Assembly (NCBI GenBank): GCA_910577875.1
Contig: CAJTNY010000002.1
Span: 54,633 to 118,632 of the forward strand
DNA length: 64,000 bases
Origin: an uncultured Christensenella sp.
GTDB lineage: Bacteria > Bacillota > Clostridia > Christensenellales > Borkfalkiaceae
Reading direction: 5' to 3'
Shown: positions 1 through 8,768 of the stretch, one piece after another
How the letters are laid out: every line of letters starts with the position of its first letter
How positions within the stretch are numbered: position 1 is the first letter of the stretch
Position numbers and translations under genes: made by a program
Notes under the pieces: generated by a model
What the model was told of the DNA's origin: nothing
The model's database searches: none
The model's input: the letters and a program-made list of their open reading frames with translations, nothing else

Positions 1-51
1 TTAGATTGTATTCCGTACAAAGAAACTCAAACTTAACAAATACGCTCAGAA

Positions 52-95
52 TTTAACGCGTCTGCAACTAAATGTGCAGGCGCGTTAAAATTGTT
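52..95 (+). terminator. Rho-independent terminator of a gene left of the window
   Basis: A 15-bp stem (52-66 with 75-89, one G-T pair) closes an 8-nt loop and is followed by a T-rich run. It presumably ends a gene lying left of the window. Frame 1 from base 1 stays open to a TAA at 34-36 and could be that gene's last 11 codons, which is too little to identify it. Confidence 0.7.
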
Positions 96-114
96 TTCGG
101 TTATAATTTAATTA

Positions 115-330
115 ATGAAAACACAGTTAATTTTAAGTCTGTATGATTCGCTCGTTCAGGGCGAAAAGATAGACCGACAAAATTTTTGCATAAAAAACGC
201 AATTTCGGAAAGAACGTTTTACAGGTATATCCGTGAAATCAGTCTGTTTTTAATGCACTCCAGACATAACGCAGTTTTGAAAATGGACGATATCGATAGC
301 ATTTATTATCTTGAATTGATTAACGACTGA
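115..330 (+). CDS. Small helix-turn-helix-like protein (71 aa)
   Basis: I do not recognise a named family. Residues about 28-45 (ISERTFYRYIREISLF) look like the recognition part of a helix-turn-helix, as in the N-terminal part of WYL/DeoR-type regulators, but the effector part is missing, so this is either a minimal DNA-binding protein or a remnant. A -10 box TATAAT lies at 102-107, seven bases before the ATG, and no Shine-Dalgarno sequence is visible, so the mRNA may be leaderless; no good -35 box is seen. A strong terminator overlaps the stop codon, so this is a single-gene unit. Confidence 0.55.
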   Translation: MKTQLILSLYDSLVQGEKIDRQNFCIKNAISERTFYRYIREISLFLMHSRHNAVLKMDDIDSIYYLELIND

Positions 331-350
331 CAGTTTCTGTCAGTCGTTTT
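323..350 (+). terminator. Terminator of the small HTH gene
   Basis: Perfect 11-bp stem (323-333 with 337-347), loop TTT, then a T run. The stem includes the TGA stop of the preceding gene at 328-330. Confidence 0.85.
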
Positions 351-351
351 T

Positions 352-380
352 AAGACAATGAATATTTAAAATGGTAGAAT
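352..380 (+). promoter_or_regulatory. Weak sigma-A-type promoter for the B-repeat lipoprotein
   Basis: -10 box TAGAAT at 375-380 with AAGACA at 352-357 seventeen bases upstream (4 of 6 match to TTGACA). It would give a short leader of about 20 nt before the start codon. Confidence 0.35.
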
Positions 381-408
381 TAAAAAGAAAAAATTTATGG
401 GGTTATCT

Positions 409-3021
409 ATGAAAAAATTTTTATTAATTTTTCTTTCGTGTATAGCTATTGCAAGCTGTGCATTTGCTCTGACATCGTGCAACAAGGAAAATAAAGATTC
501 AAATCCCGCACCTGTCGCAGGGCTTTTTGAGTTGAAAGATATTCCGTTTTTTTATGAAAATCTGCTTATAACCAAGTATGATTACCAATTTTATACGAAC
601 GGTACGGTAAAAACAACCGTATACGCATCAGCAATTTCGGGTAATTATTCAGATGTAAAAACCAATTACGGTACGTATGTTTGGTATGAAGGTACTGATT
701 TTATATATGTTTCTTGGTCCGGCAGTTCGAACGTAATTGACCTGAAATATACGGGCGAATCTATTACAAACGGAATAATGACGAACTATTTTGCGGGGGC
801 AAACGATAACGGTGAAGTGGCGGGAAAGCTCGCGCTTGCAAGTTACTCCGTCCATACTTACGCAAACTATTATGTGTCCAATGCCGGCGGAACGATAAGA
901 GGTGAAAAAGAGCAGTACATAAAAAAAGGAGAGAACGCAACGACTGTTACTGCCGTGCCGAACGACGGTTTTGAATTTATAGGTTGGTCGGACGGAATAA
1001 CGGAAGCTGAACGTCACGATGTTAATGTTACTGATAATATTATAGTTACCGCAAATTTCAAGCAGGTTGATGAAATATATAAACTCAATTATGAAGCGGG
1101 TTACGGCGGAAAGATAGAAGGAGAAGAATATCAGGAAGTGGCGGAAGGGCGTAACGCTTCAACCGTAAAAGCCGTAAGCATTGCAGATAGTTATGTTTTT
1201 GTGAAATGGTCTGACGGTGTTACAACTGCAGAAAGAACAGATTTGAACGTTACTGAAAATATTAACGTCACGGCGGAGTTCAGCTGGGCTTTGCCGTTTA
1301 CGTACGTAGCATCTGAACACGGCAGAATAGAGGGTGAGACAACTCAGTATATAGCAATGGGTACTTACGGTACGACAGTAACCGCTATTCCCGACGAAGG
1401 ATACAGATTCTACCGCTGGTCGGACGATTTAACTACTGCAACGCGCCGTGACGAGCATACCGAACACATTAATAAGTGGAAATTCACAGCATACTTTTTA
1501 CCTGACGATACAACACCGAGCGTACCGGACACGCCCGAAACACCTCCGGTGATAAACTATTCTCTTACTTATACCGCAGGAGCTGGCGGAAAAATAATAG
1601 GCGCATTAAGTCAGACGGTTGAAAGCGGTAAGGACGGCTCGTCCATAATTGCTATTGCGGACGACGGCTACAAATTTATAGGCTGGTCGGACGGAGTTCA
1701 AACAGCGGAACGGCAGGATACAGGCGTTACGGACAATATAACTGTTACGGCGCTGTTTGAAGTTAATACTGATTTTGCAGGCGGTAACGGTACGGAAACC
1801 CGACCTTATCAAATTGAAACAGCCGAACAGTTGCTTTCAGTAGAAAATTATCCTTTGGCGTATTTTGTGCTTATTGACGATATTATGCTTGAAGATAATT
1901 TTACCCCTATGTTTTCTGATGACAATATGTTTAACGGCGTATTTGACGGTAACGGACATAAAATAAGTAATCTGACTATTTATAATACTACAACTTTCTA
2001 TGCGGGGCTTTTCGCCTGTATAGGGGAAAGCGGTTGCGTTAAAAATCTTATTCTCGAAAACGTCGATTTAAAGGGAACAAACTACATAGGCGCAGTTGCG
2101 GGTTACTCGCTCGGCGTGATAGAAAACTGTACGGTAAACGGTGAAATAAACTATCTTTCCGAAAATTCTTACAAAGTTTTCATTGGTGGTATTGTTGGCA
2201 GAATTGACAATAAAATCGACAAGTGCTCTTCTAACGTAAATATTATTTGTACCGAATTAAACGGCGAAGCAAATTTGGGCGGTTTAGCAGGTTACATTGA
2301 CGGGGAGAGTTTAAGTTTATCGGATTGTTTTGCGGTAGGTAATATTTTATGCGAAAGTAAAAAATCGACACTATATGCCGGCGGACTTTTTGGGTATTCA
2401 GGGTCCATTAATTTAATAAATTGCTACGCAACCGGAGATATAACGGCAACTGGTCACTTCCATACCTATGTAGGCGGATTCATAGGTCAAGGTTATTCTA
2501 TAACAATAAGCAATGGCTACGCAACCGGAGATATAACGGCAACCGGTTGCGAATATACCGATGTAGGCGGATTTGTCGGTAGTGGTAGGTTAACAGTCAG
2601 CAATAGCTACACGACGGGAGATATAACGGCAACTGGTGACTACTATGCCTATGCAGGCGGATTTATGGGGAGCGGTGGAGGTGGAAGTACTATTAACGTA
2701 ACTTCGTCCTACACGGTAAGTAAAATAAGCGTTGCTTCCGAAGGAACGGTTTATTCGGGCGCATTTGCTGGATATACAGATAATTTCAAAATGACAAATG
2801 CGCATTGGCTGTATTATGAGGACAGCGGTGTGGAATATGCAATAGGGTACAGCGATTCTATGGGTATTCCATCAAGTATAGGTTCTACAAAGCATACTAC
2901 AATTTCGGATTTTTACACGCTTGCTGATGCTTTAAATACAGGGCTGGAAACTCCTGTATGGGAAAATGTAAACGCCAATTCGCTGCCTACCTTAAAAAAG
3001 GGTAACGGCGAGGAAATATAA
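409..3021 (+). CDS. Surface lipoprotein with B-repeats and GLUG repeats (870 aa)
   Basis: Probable cell-surface adhesin or substrate-contact protein; the ligand is unknown. From the ATG at 409 the protein starts with a lipoprotein signal peptide (MKKFLLIF, hydrophobic core, lipobox LTSC). Four copies of a roughly 70-residue module of the bacterial B-repeat type (motifs such as GFEFIGWSDG and VTDNIIVTANF) cover about residues 160-460, separated once by a Pro/Thr-rich linker (about 370-385). The C-terminal half carries GLUG-type repeats (GGFIG or GGFVG followed by YATGDITATG) typical of extracellular beta-helical proteins. The GLUG part is repeated at DNA level with a period near 90-96 bp (about 2420-2640). 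An in-frame ATG at 397 is an alternative start; 409 gives the better signal peptide. Confidence 0.75.
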   Translation: MKKFLLIFLSCIAIASCAFALTSCNKENKDSNPAPVAGLFELKDIPFFYENLLITKYDYQFYTNGTVKTTVYASAISGNYSDVKTNYGTYVWYEGTDFIYVSWSGSSNVIDLKYTGESITNGIMTNYFAGANDNGEVAGKLALASYSVHTYANYYVSNAGGTIRGEKEQYIKKGENATTVTAVPNDGFEFIGWSDGITEAERHDVNVTDNIIVTANFKQVDEIYKLNYEAGYGGKIEGEEYQEVAEGRNASTVKAVSIADSYVFVKWSDGVTTAERTDLNVTENINVTAEFSWALPFTYVASEHGRIEGETTQYIAMGTYGTTVTAIPDEGYRFYRWSDDLTTATRRDEHTEHINKWKFTAYFLPDDTTPSVPDTPETPPVINYSLTYTAGAGGKIIGALSQTVESGKDGSSIIAIADDGYKFIGWSDGVQTAERQDTGVTDNITVTALFEVNTDFAGGNGTETRPYQIETAEQLLSVENYPLAYFVLIDDIMLEDNFTPMFSDDNMFNGVFDGNGHKISNLTIYNTTTFYAGLFACIGESGCVKNLILENVDLKGTNYIGAVAGYSLGVIENCTVNGEINYLSENSYKVFIGGIVGRIDNKIDKCSSNVNIICTELNGEANLGGLAGYIDGESLSLSDCFAVGNILCESKKSTLYAGGLFGYSGSINLINCYATGDITATGHFHTYVGGFIGQGYSITISNGYATGDITATGCEYTDVGGFVGSGRLTVSNSYTTGDITATGDYYAYAGGFMGSGGGGSTINVTSSYTVSKISVASEGTVYSGAFAGYTDNFKMTNAHWLYYEDSGVEYAIGYSDSMGIPSSIGSTKHTTISDFYTLADALNTGLETPVWENVNANSLPTLKKGNGEEI

Positions 3022-3039
3022 TACTAAGCAAAAAAATTT

Positions 3040-3405
3040 ATGTTTAATGTAAATATTCAGAAAAGAACTCCTTCTTTCATTGCAAACAACTGGTTGACCA
3101 ATAATCAGGCGGAAGAGATAAAAGAGTTTTTAAAACGGCTTTTATTTGTATTTTTAAATAACAATACAAATGATTGGTTTACGGTAAGTGATTTGGTAGG
3201 CGGATATAATGAGGATTGGACGGGTACGCCTTTACAGTATATTTATAACGCTTATAAAGTAAGGAATCCTGATACGGCCGAAATGCGGGCTGCGATAGAC
3301 GTTGGCTGGTTGTTTCTTGAAATTTTAGATAGTGATAAACAGAATATATTTGAAGCAAGACATAAGAATAGAGAAGTGCGCGTAAGGCAATACCGTAAAA
3401 TATGA
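3040..3405 (+). CDS. Hypothetical protein (121 aa)
   Basis: I do not recognise this protein. It is a soluble, mostly helical 121-residue chain with no signal peptide and a very basic C-terminus (RHKNREVRVRQYRKI). The middle (WFTVSDLVGGYNEDW) has a winged-helix feel, but this is not enough for a call. The ATG lies 18 bases after the stop of the lipoprotein gene and has no clear Shine-Dalgarno site; it probably shares the lipoprotein transcript. A bidirectional terminator follows. Confidence 0.5.
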   Translation: MFNVNIQKRTPSFIANNWLTNNQAEEIKEFLKRLLFVFLNNNTNDWFTVSDLVGGYNEDWTGTPLQYIYNAYKVRNPDTAEMRAAIDVGWLFLEILDSDKQNIFEARHKNREVRVRQYRKI

Positions 3406-3416
3406 AAACCGTATCT

Positions 3417-3449
3417 AAAAACGGAGCGCAATTTTGCGCTCCGTTTTTT
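3417..3449. terminator. Bidirectional terminator between convergent genes
   Basis: Near-perfect 15-bp hairpin (3417-3431 with 3434-3448) flanked by A run on the left and T run on the right, so it can end transcription from both sides. Confidence 0.9.
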
Positions 3450-3458
3450 AAAATAAAT

Positions 3459-3944
3459 TTATTTCTGTTTATCGTCTTTGTCGTCGTTTGATTCTTTCGA
3501 CTTGATAGAAAACTCAATATTTCTGTTTGCCTTGCAAAGCGCGTCAATAAACTCGTCGTACCATTCGTCCTTAACTACTATAACAATAAAGCTTGAATTA
3601 CTGAAATATACGGTAAGCTTGTTCGTCGAGCGGTCTAAAAGCACGGTTTCGATATCGCTTATATCGTATTTGCTTTTTATGATTCCGAAACTCGTTTTGA
3701 GTGTATTACCGTCAACCGAATAATAAGAGGAGACGAGCAGACTTATTAAAATCACGAGCAGAACGGCGGGAATCAAAAACATCAGAGAATATTGAATAAT
3801 CGGAAATAACATATTTGCGGCGGAAGTTATATCGCCTGTTACGACCGTAAAAATGTTAAGTCCGATACCGATAAAACAAAGAGCAATGCCGACGCAGATT
3901 AAAATATAAGTAAGTCTCGTAAATTTGTACTTAAAAACTTTCAT
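3459..3944 (-). CDS. Two-TM membrane protein with PH-like domain (161 aa)
   Basis: Probable small membrane protein of unknown role. Two hydrophobic segments (about residues 14-34 and 51-78) are followed by a beta-rich domain of about 60 residues ([20 protein letters not shown]...) that resembles bacterial PH-like domains, then an acidic-basic Asp/Lys-rich tail. The ATG at 3944 fits a leaderless mRNA: TATAAT lies seven bases upstream with TTGCTT at a 17-bp spacing. A further in-frame ATG at 3980 would lie upstream of that promoter and is less likely. It is transcribed divergently from the hydratase gene. Confidence 0.6.
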   Translation of the reverse strand: MKVFKYKFTRLTYILICVGIALCFIGIGLNIFTVVTGDITSAANMLFPIIQYSLMFLIPAVLLVILISLLVSSYYSVDGNTLKTSFGIIKSKYDISDIETVLLDRSTNKLTVYFSNSSFIVIVVKDEWYDEFIDALCKANRNIEFSIKSKESNDDKDDKQK

Positions 3945-3951
3945 ATTTTCA

Positions 3952-3980
3952 ATTATACTTTGATATTGGTTAAAAAGCAA
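3952..3980 (-). promoter_or_regulatory. Sigma-A promoter, leaderless, for the PH-like membrane protein
   Basis: Read on the minus strand: -35 TTGCTT (3980-3975), 17-bp spacer, -10 TATAAT (3957-3952), then 7 bases to the ATG at 3944. Transcription would start at or next to the A of the start codon. Confidence 0.6.
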
Positions 3981-3990
3981 TCAAAAACTA

Positions 3991-4019
3991 TTGAAAAAAA
4001 TCCGTTTATAGGTTACAAT
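3991..4019 (+). promoter_or_regulatory. Sigma-A promoter, leaderless, for the hydratase
   Basis: -35 TTGAAA (3991-3996), 17-bp spacer, -10 TACAAT (4014-4019), then 6 bases to the ATG at 4026. No Shine-Dalgarno site can fit. Confidence 0.65.
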
Positions 4020-4025
4020 ATAATT

Positions 4026-6245
4026 ATGGTCAAACTTATAAAAGGCGGAGTGTATTACTCCGAGGGTAAACTTGTCAAAGAAAGCGTGGCTTTTATGGTA
4101 GAAGCTAAAAAGCAGAAAGCGGTAAAAGGCACTCTATCTTACGGCGTTTTGAATTCTCATAATACGGGCGGTGAAGAAAATCTTAAAATCACTTTCGACG
4201 GTCTTGTGTCCCACGATATTACTTACGTGGGAATAATTCAGACTGCAAAAGCTTCGGGACTTAAAGAGTTCCCTCTGCCTTATACGCTTACGAACTGCCA
4301 TAATTCGCTCTGCGCGGTCGGCGGAACCATAAACGGCGACGACCACTTATTCGGGCTTACGGCGGCTAAGAAATACGGCGGGAATTACGTCCCTCCGCAT
4401 ATTGCCGTAATTCACCAGTATATGCGCGAAATGGGCGCAAAATGCGGTGCTATGATACTTGGCTCCGACAGCCATACCCGTTACGGCGCACTCGGTACAA
4501 TGGCAATCGGCGAGGGAGGACCCGAGCTTGTAAAACAGCTTTTAAAACAAACATACGATATAAAGCGTCCTGAAACCGTAGCAGTATATTTAAAAGGCAA
4601 ACCCAAAAAAGGAGTAGGACCGCACGACGTTGCGATTGCGCTCGTCGGCGCGACTTTCAAAAAAGGTTTTCTTAAAAATAAAATACTCGAATTTATAGGT
4701 CCCGGAATTAAAAATCTTTCAATGGATTTCCGTTGCGGAATAGACGTTATGACAACAGAAACCGCCTGCCTTTCGAGTATATGGGAAACGGACGAAATTA
4801 CGGAAGAATTTTTCAAAATGCACGGGAGAGAGGGCGATTTTAAACTCATGCGTCCTTCGGACCCTGCATATTATGACGGCGCGGTTATTATAGATTTATC
4901 GACTGTCGAACCTATGATTGCGTTGCCGTTCCATCCTTCAAATGCTTATACCGTAAAGGAATTTATAGAAAACGCAAACGATATTTTAGGTGAAGTAGAA
5001 AATCAGGGCAACGCGCTTTTGGAAAAAGGCGGTTTCAGCCTTCGCGATAAGATAAAAAACGGCAAAGTTTATGTAAACCAGGGAATTATTGCGGGCTGTG
5101 CTGGCGGCAATTACGAAAATATCGCAGAAGCCGCCGAAATTTTGCGCGGAAAAGGTATTTGCGGCGAATTCGAGCTGAGCGTTTATCCCCAGAGCCAACC
5201 TGTATTCAAGAGTCTTGCCGACAACGGTTACGCATCATCGCTTATGAGTTCTGGCGCGGTGCTGAAAACTGCCTTCTGCGGTCCCTGTTTCGGCGCGGGA
5301 GATACTCCGCACAATAACGGACTTTCAATAAGGCATACTACTAGAAATTTCGAAAACCGCGAAGGTTCGAAACCGGGCGAGGGACAGCTTTCTGCGGTTG
5401 CGCTTATGGACGCGCGCTCGATTGCGGCAACGGCGGCGAACGGGGGAATTCTCACTCCCGCAACGGAAGCCGAGTATGTAAGAAAAATTAAAAAATATTA
5501 CTTCGATAAATCGATATACGAAAACCGTGTTTATACAGGCGCAGGCAGACCTGACAAAAGCGCGGAAGTTATTTACGGCCCGAATATTGCCGACTGGCCC
5601 GAGCAAATCGCGCTTATGGAGAACTTGCTTATAAAAGCGGTATCGGTAATAGAAGACGGGGTAACGACTACGGACGAACTTATACCTTCGGGAGAAACTT
5701 CTTCTTACCGTTCGAACCCTTTAAGACTCGCGGAGTTCGCTCTTTCGAGAAAAGACCCAGAATATGTAAAAAACGCCAAGATTGTTAAAGCGGATGAAGA
5801 ATATCGCCGTATCAACGGTACTGTTCCGGAAACCGTTTTAAAAGATGTCGGAATAAAAATCAAGCCCGATACGCTTTACGGCAGCTGTGTAGTTGCTAAA
5901 AAAATCGGCGACGGTTCGGCGAGGGAACAAGCGGCTTCGTGTCAGAGAGTTTTGGGAGGAATAGCGAATATAGCTATCGAATACGCTACTAAACGTTACC
6001 GCTCCAACCTTATAAATTGGGGTATGCTGCCGTTAGTATGCCGAAAGTTCGATTTCAAAAAGGGTGATTATATCTATATTGAGAACGTAAGAAGTCTTAT
6101 AGAAGAAGATGCGCGGGTTTTACCTGCAAAACATATATCTGGAGGTTCCGTAAAAAATATTTCGCTTGAAATCGGCGTGCTTACTGCCGAAGAAAAGAAA
6201 ATAATTTTAGACGGCTGTTTAATAAATTACAATAAAAATAAATAA
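4026..6245 (+). CDS. Aconitase-family hydratase (739 aa)
   Basis: Member of the aconitase superfamily, closest in layout to the poorly studied hydratases of the YbhJ type rather than to TCA-cycle aconitase. Such enzymes use a [4Fe-4S] cluster to dehydrate and rehydrate hydroxy acids; the substrate here is unknown. Visible: substrate loop GSDSHTRYG at about residue 146, an early ligand candidate C248 (ETACLSS), the cluster pair C418 and C421 in FCGPCFGAG, and a swivel-domain loop [10 protein letters not shown] in the C-terminal third. The start at 4026 matches the family N-terminus ([12 protein letters not shown]); an in-frame ATG at 3960 lies upstream of the promoter. It stands alone, with no TCA-cycle or leucine genes nearby. 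Confidence 0.85.
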   Translation: MVKLIKGGVYYSEGKLVKESVAFMVEAKKQKAVKGTLSYGVLNSHNTGGEENLKITFDGLVSHDITYVGIIQTAKASGLKEFPLPYTLTNCHNSLCAVGGTINGDDHLFGLTAAKKYGGNYVPPHIAVIHQYMREMGAKCGAMILGSDSHTRYGALGTMAIGEGGPELVKQLLKQTYDIKRPETVAVYLKGKPKKGVGPHDVAIALVGATFKKGFLKNKILEFIGPGIKNLSMDFRCGIDVMTTETACLSSIWETDEITEEFFKMHGREGDFKLMRPSDPAYYDGAVIIDLSTVEPMIALPFHPSNAYTVKEFIENANDILGEVENQGNALLEKGGFSLRDKIKNGKVYVNQGIIAGCAGGNYENIAEAAEILRGKGICGEFELSVYPQSQPVFKSLADNGYASSLMSSGAVLKTAFCGPCFGAGDTPHNNGLSIRHTTRNFENREGSKPGEGQLSAVALMDARSIAATAANGGILTPATEAEYVRKIKKYYFDKSIYENRVYTGAGRPDKSAEVIYGPNIADWPEQIALMENLLIKAVSVIEDGVTTTDELIPSGETSSYRSNPLRLAEFALSRKDPEYVKNAKIVKADEEYRRINGTVPETVLKDVGIKIKPDTLYGSCVVAKKIGDGSAREQAASCQRVLGGIANIAIEYATKRYRSNLINWGMLPLVCRKFDFKKGDYIYIENVRSLIEEDARVLPAKHISGGSVKNISLEIGVLTAEEKKIILDGCLINYNKNK

Positions 6246-6255
6246 AACTTTAACA

Positions 6256-6285
6256 CCCTTCGTTTAAGAATAAACGGAGGGCGTA
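6256..6285. terminator. Terminator between convergent genes
   Basis: 11-bp stem with one G-T pair (6256-6266 with 6271-6281) around an AGAA loop, T-rich downstream and A-rich upstream, between two genes that face each other. Confidence 0.7.
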
Positions 6286-6288
6286 ATT

Positions 6289-6531
6289 TTAAAAAAATCG
6301 AGGCATCGGTTTGGGTTCGGGGCGCTGTCCGTGACCTCTGCGCGGTTCGCGGTTTAAGTGCGGAATATAGAACGGCGGGCGTGCTTTTTCTTTAATTTCT
6401 TCGTTTTCGTCGTGTTGTATTATTTCGGTATCCGTGTCTTTTTGTTCGTTCGGTTTTCCTTCGTTGCAGCCGGAGAACGCAGCTGAGATTAAAACAAGAA
6501 GAACTGCAGTCAATATAAAAATCTTTTTCAT
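6289..6531 (-). CDS. Small lipoprotein, unknown function (80 aa)
   Basis: Starts with a clear lipoprotein signal (MKKIFILTAVLLVLISAA, lipobox FSGC), followed by an acidic stretch and a Pro/Arg-rich C-terminus (PHLNREPRRGHG...). No family is recognised. The start at 6531 is chosen because it begins the signal peptide and sits 6 bases after a -10 box TATACT; a longer frame to 6618 would put 29 charged residues in front of the signal. Confidence 0.6.
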   Translation of the reverse strand: MKKIFILTAVLLVLISAAFSGCNEGKPNEQKDTDTEIIQHDENEEIKEKARPPFYIPHLNREPRRGHGQRPEPKPMPRFF

Positions 6532-6537
6532 ATAAAG

Positions 6538-6567
6538 AGTATATAAATTTCGGAAAAAGTTATTCAA
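6538..6567 (-). promoter_or_regulatory. Sigma-A promoter, leaderless, for the small lipoprotein
   Basis: Minus strand: -35 TTGAAT (6567-6562), 18-bp spacer, -10 TATACT (6543-6538), 6 bases to the ATG at 6531. Confidence 0.55.
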
Positions 6568-6571
6568 CCGC

Positions 6572-6600
6572 TTGAAAAAAATCAAACAGCGTGATAAAAT
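6572..6600 (+). promoter_or_regulatory. Sigma-A promoter of the TM1266/ABC operon
   Basis: -35 TTGAAA (6572-6577), 17-bp spacer, -10 TAAAAT (6595-6600). Expected start near 6607, leaving a leader of about 107 nt. Confidence 0.65.
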
Positions 6601-6606
6601 CAAATT

Positions 6607-6713
6607 ACCTGAATTCAAAGGTGTTTACCTGAGGGCAAAGGGCTTAATAAACAATGCATCATATAAAGTTATGCATTTTTTGCCGTGCCCTCGATATAAA
6701 GGAGGGTTTTTTT
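6607..6713 (+). promoter_or_regulatory. Structured 5' leader, possible riboswitch-like element
   Basis: The leader folds by eye into a small hairpin AGGT-GTTT-ACCT (6619-6630) followed directly by a multi-part stem: GAGGGC (6631-6636) with GCCCTC (6687-6692), GGC (6641-6643) with GCC (6682-6684), and the self-complementary ATGCAT (6654-6659) with ATGCAT (6671-6676). The ribosome site AAGGAGGG follows at about 6699-6706. It fits none of the consensus sequences I know (TPP, cobalamin, SAM, FMN, preQ1, guanidine, THF), so its function is open. Confidence 0.45.
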
Positions 6714-6962
6714 ATGTCCGAAAAAAGACTTGCGGTACTCAGCGTTATCGCGCAGAACAGGGAACACAGTCCCGAAATCAACTCGCTTTTGTCAGCCTAC
6801 GGCGAATACATAGTCGGCAGAATGGGGATTCCTTACAGGGAAAAAGGGGTTTCCGTGCTCAGCGTAGTTATAGACGCGCCTGCGGAAATTATCAACACTC
6901 TTACGGGCAAACTCGGTATGCTTGAAGGAGTGTCTGCAAAAACTTTAATGTCTAAGGTGTAA
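6714..6962 (+). CDS. TM1266-family hydrogenase-system regulator (82 aa)
   Basis: Small ferredoxin-like-fold protein of the TM1266 family, annotated elsewhere as putative regulator of iron-only hydrogenase systems and related to nickel-responsive CopG/NikR C-terminal domains. Key pattern: RLAVLSVIAQNREHSPEINS at the start, then GRMGIPYREKGVSVLSVVID and GKLGMLEGVSAKTLMSKV at the end. Length is normal for the family. The ATG at 6714 follows the strong site AAGGAGGG; an upstream in-frame ATG at 6654 lies inside the leader structure. It is the first gene of an operon with an ABC importer, one base before the next ATG. No hydrogenase or HydEFG gene lies in the window. Confidence 0.75.
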   Translation: MSEKRLAVLSVIAQNREHSPEINSLLSAYGEYIVGRMGIPYREKGVSVLSVVIDAPAEIINTLTGKLGMLEGVSAKTLMSKV

Positions 6963-6963
6963 T

Positions 6964-7989
6964 ATGAGAAAATTTTTATCAGCGCTTTTGTGCGCTTTTT
7001 TGTCGGTTTCCGTTGTTTTGGGTTTATCGGCTTGCGGAAATAAAAAAGATTATATATCTGTATATACGCCCGACGGCGCGCCCGCGCTCGCTTTGGCAAA
7101 ACTTATGCACGAAGAGAATTCGTTTGGCGGAAAAACGGAATATGAGGTTGTCGATCCGTCGGTTATCGCAGGTTTTGTTACGGGAGAAAATCCAAAAGCG
7201 GATATATGCGTTTTGCCTGTTAACCTTGCAAGCAAATTGCTCGGTACGGGTGAAAAATATAAAATGCTCGGTACAGTAACGCACGGTAATCTTTTTATAC
7301 TTAAAAAGCAGGGCGTAGAAGATATAACGGTTGAAAATATGAGCATACTAACAGGAAAGGTTGTGGGCGTTATTCAGCTTACGAATGTACCCGGTTTGAC
7401 TTTTAAAGCGGTACTGCGCAGTAACGGTCTGGAATATTCGGAACTCGGGAACGCTGATTCCGTTGATGAAACTAAGGTTAATTTAAAGGCGGTTTCGCAC
7501 GAACAAGTTGCGCCGTCGGACAAGTCCTGCGATTATTATGTTGTTCCCGAGCCTGCCGCAACATTAAAAGTAAATGCGTCGAAAGGCGCGCTTTCGTTTG
7601 CCGGAAGCCTGCAAACGCTTTATGGGGAAGAAGGCGGATATCCTCAGGCAGTGATTGTAGCAAAAAGTTCGCTTATCGAAAACAACCCCGAATTTATCGC
7701 AAGGTTCATAGCGGCTGTCAGCGAAAGCGCGGAATGGCTTCTCTTTGAAACTACGTCTGCCGAAATGATTGTGACCGCGGTTCAAAGTCACCTTACATAC
7801 GGTTTAAAACCGTCGTTTACGGTTGCTAATCTATCCGAAGAAGTTATAAAAAACTGCGCCGTGAAGTTCGTGGGTTCAAAAGACTGCAAAGTTGAGGTGA
7901 ATGCTTTTTTGGATAAGCTAATAGCAGTAAATCTGTCTTCCGCAAGCGTTGTTTCGGACGGCTTCTTTTACATTGAAAATAAATCGTGA
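6964..7989 (+). CDS. ABC transporter substrate-binding lipoprotein, NitT/TauT type (341 aa)
   Basis: Solute-binding lipoprotein (signal MRKFLSALLCAFL, lipobox LSAC) of the nitrate/sulfonate/taurine or thiamine-precursor class: the mature chain opens with ISVYTPDGAPALALAKLM, typical of that class. The ligand cannot be read from the sequence. It comes one base after the regulator gene and overlaps the permease start by 4 bases, so the three transporter genes are one operon with the regulator. Confidence 0.8.
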   Translation: MRKFLSALLCAFLSVSVVLGLSACGNKKDYISVYTPDGAPALALAKLMHEENSFGGKTEYEVVDPSVIAGFVTGENPKADICVLPVNLASKLLGTGEKYKMLGTVTHGNLFILKKQGVEDITVENMSILTGKVVGVIQLTNVPGLTFKAVLRSNGLEYSELGNADSVDETKVNLKAVSHEQVAPSDKSCDYYVVPEPAATLKVNASKGALSFAGSLQTLYGEEGGYPQAVIVAKSSLIENNPEFIARFIAAVSESAEWLLFETTSAEMIVTAVQSHLTYGLKPSFTVANLSEEVIKNCAVKFVGSKDCKVEVNAFLDKLIAVNLSSASVVSDGFFYIENKS

Positions 7990-8768
7990 AAAACTTTATA
8001 AAAAAGAGAAAACTTAATATAATATGTTCGGTTTCAGCGGTTCTGGTGATGCTCGCTGTATGGATAATAGCGTATTTTGCGGTTAAAAACGATTATCTGA
8101 TACCGTCGTTTACGGACACTTTAAAGAGCTTCAAAAATCTGTTTGCGGACGGCGAATTTTGGTTATCTTTTTTTAATACTTTCGGAAGAACTTTGCTTGC
8201 GTTCGTGTTTTCTTTTTTGCTGGCGGCGTTGTTGGCGGTACCGTCGGTTTTAAGTAAAACTTTTTTCGCGTTCATAAAGCCTGTCGCAGCGTTTTTGCGC
8301 ACGCTTCCGACGCTTGCCGTTGTATTAATATTTCTTATGTGGACTAATCCTGTTATCGCGCCCGTCGCAGTCACCGTTCTTATTTTATTTCCTATGATTT
8401 ACGCCCAGATTACCGCGGCGGCGGAAGGGGTGGACGAAGGGCTTTTGGAAATGGCTCGGGTGTACGGACTGAGAAAGAGGGAACGCCTGTTTAAAATTTA
8501 TTTACCGCTTGTTTCTCCGAATATTTTGGCACAGACAGGCGCAAACCTTTCTCTCGGTCTGAAAATTATGATTTCTTCGGAAGTTCTTGCTAATACTTAC
8601 AACAGTCTCGGCGGTTTAATGCAGACAGCTAAACTTTATGCGGAAATGCCGAGGCTCGCAGCGCTGACATTAGTCGCGGTTTTTATAGGGCTTATTATAG
8701 ACGTTGCGCTGTCGCAATTCGAGCGTATAAACTACAAATGGAGTATAAAGGAGGGCGCGCGTGATTGA
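7986..8768 (+). CDS. ABC transporter permease, NitT/TauT type (260 aa)
   Basis: Integral membrane permease of the SsuC/TauC kind, with about six hydrophobic segments and the cytoplasmic coupling loop near residues 150-175 (EGVDEGLLEMARVYGLRKRE). GTG start at 7986 overlapping the stop of the binding protein (GTGA). It would form the channel for the binding protein upstream and be driven by the ATPase downstream. Confidence 0.85.
   Translation: MKNFIKKRKLNIICSVSAVLVMLAVWIIAYFAVKNDYLIPSFTDTLKSFKNLFADGEFWLSFFNTFGRTLLAFVFSFLLAALLAVPSVLSKTFFAFIKPVAAFLRTLPTLAVVLIFLMWTNPVIAPVAVTVLILFPMIYAQITAAAEGVDEGLLEMARVYGLRKRERLFKIYLPLVSPNILAQTGANLSLGLKIMISSEVLANTYNSLGGLMQTAKLYAEMPRLAALTLVAVFIGLIIDVALSQFERINYKWSIKEGARD

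Noticed and set aside
6607..6713. TPP or guanidine riboswitch before the NitT/TauT-like importer
   Set aside because: The conserved CUGAGA and paired arms of the TPP class, and the conserved blocks of the guanidine classes, are not present.
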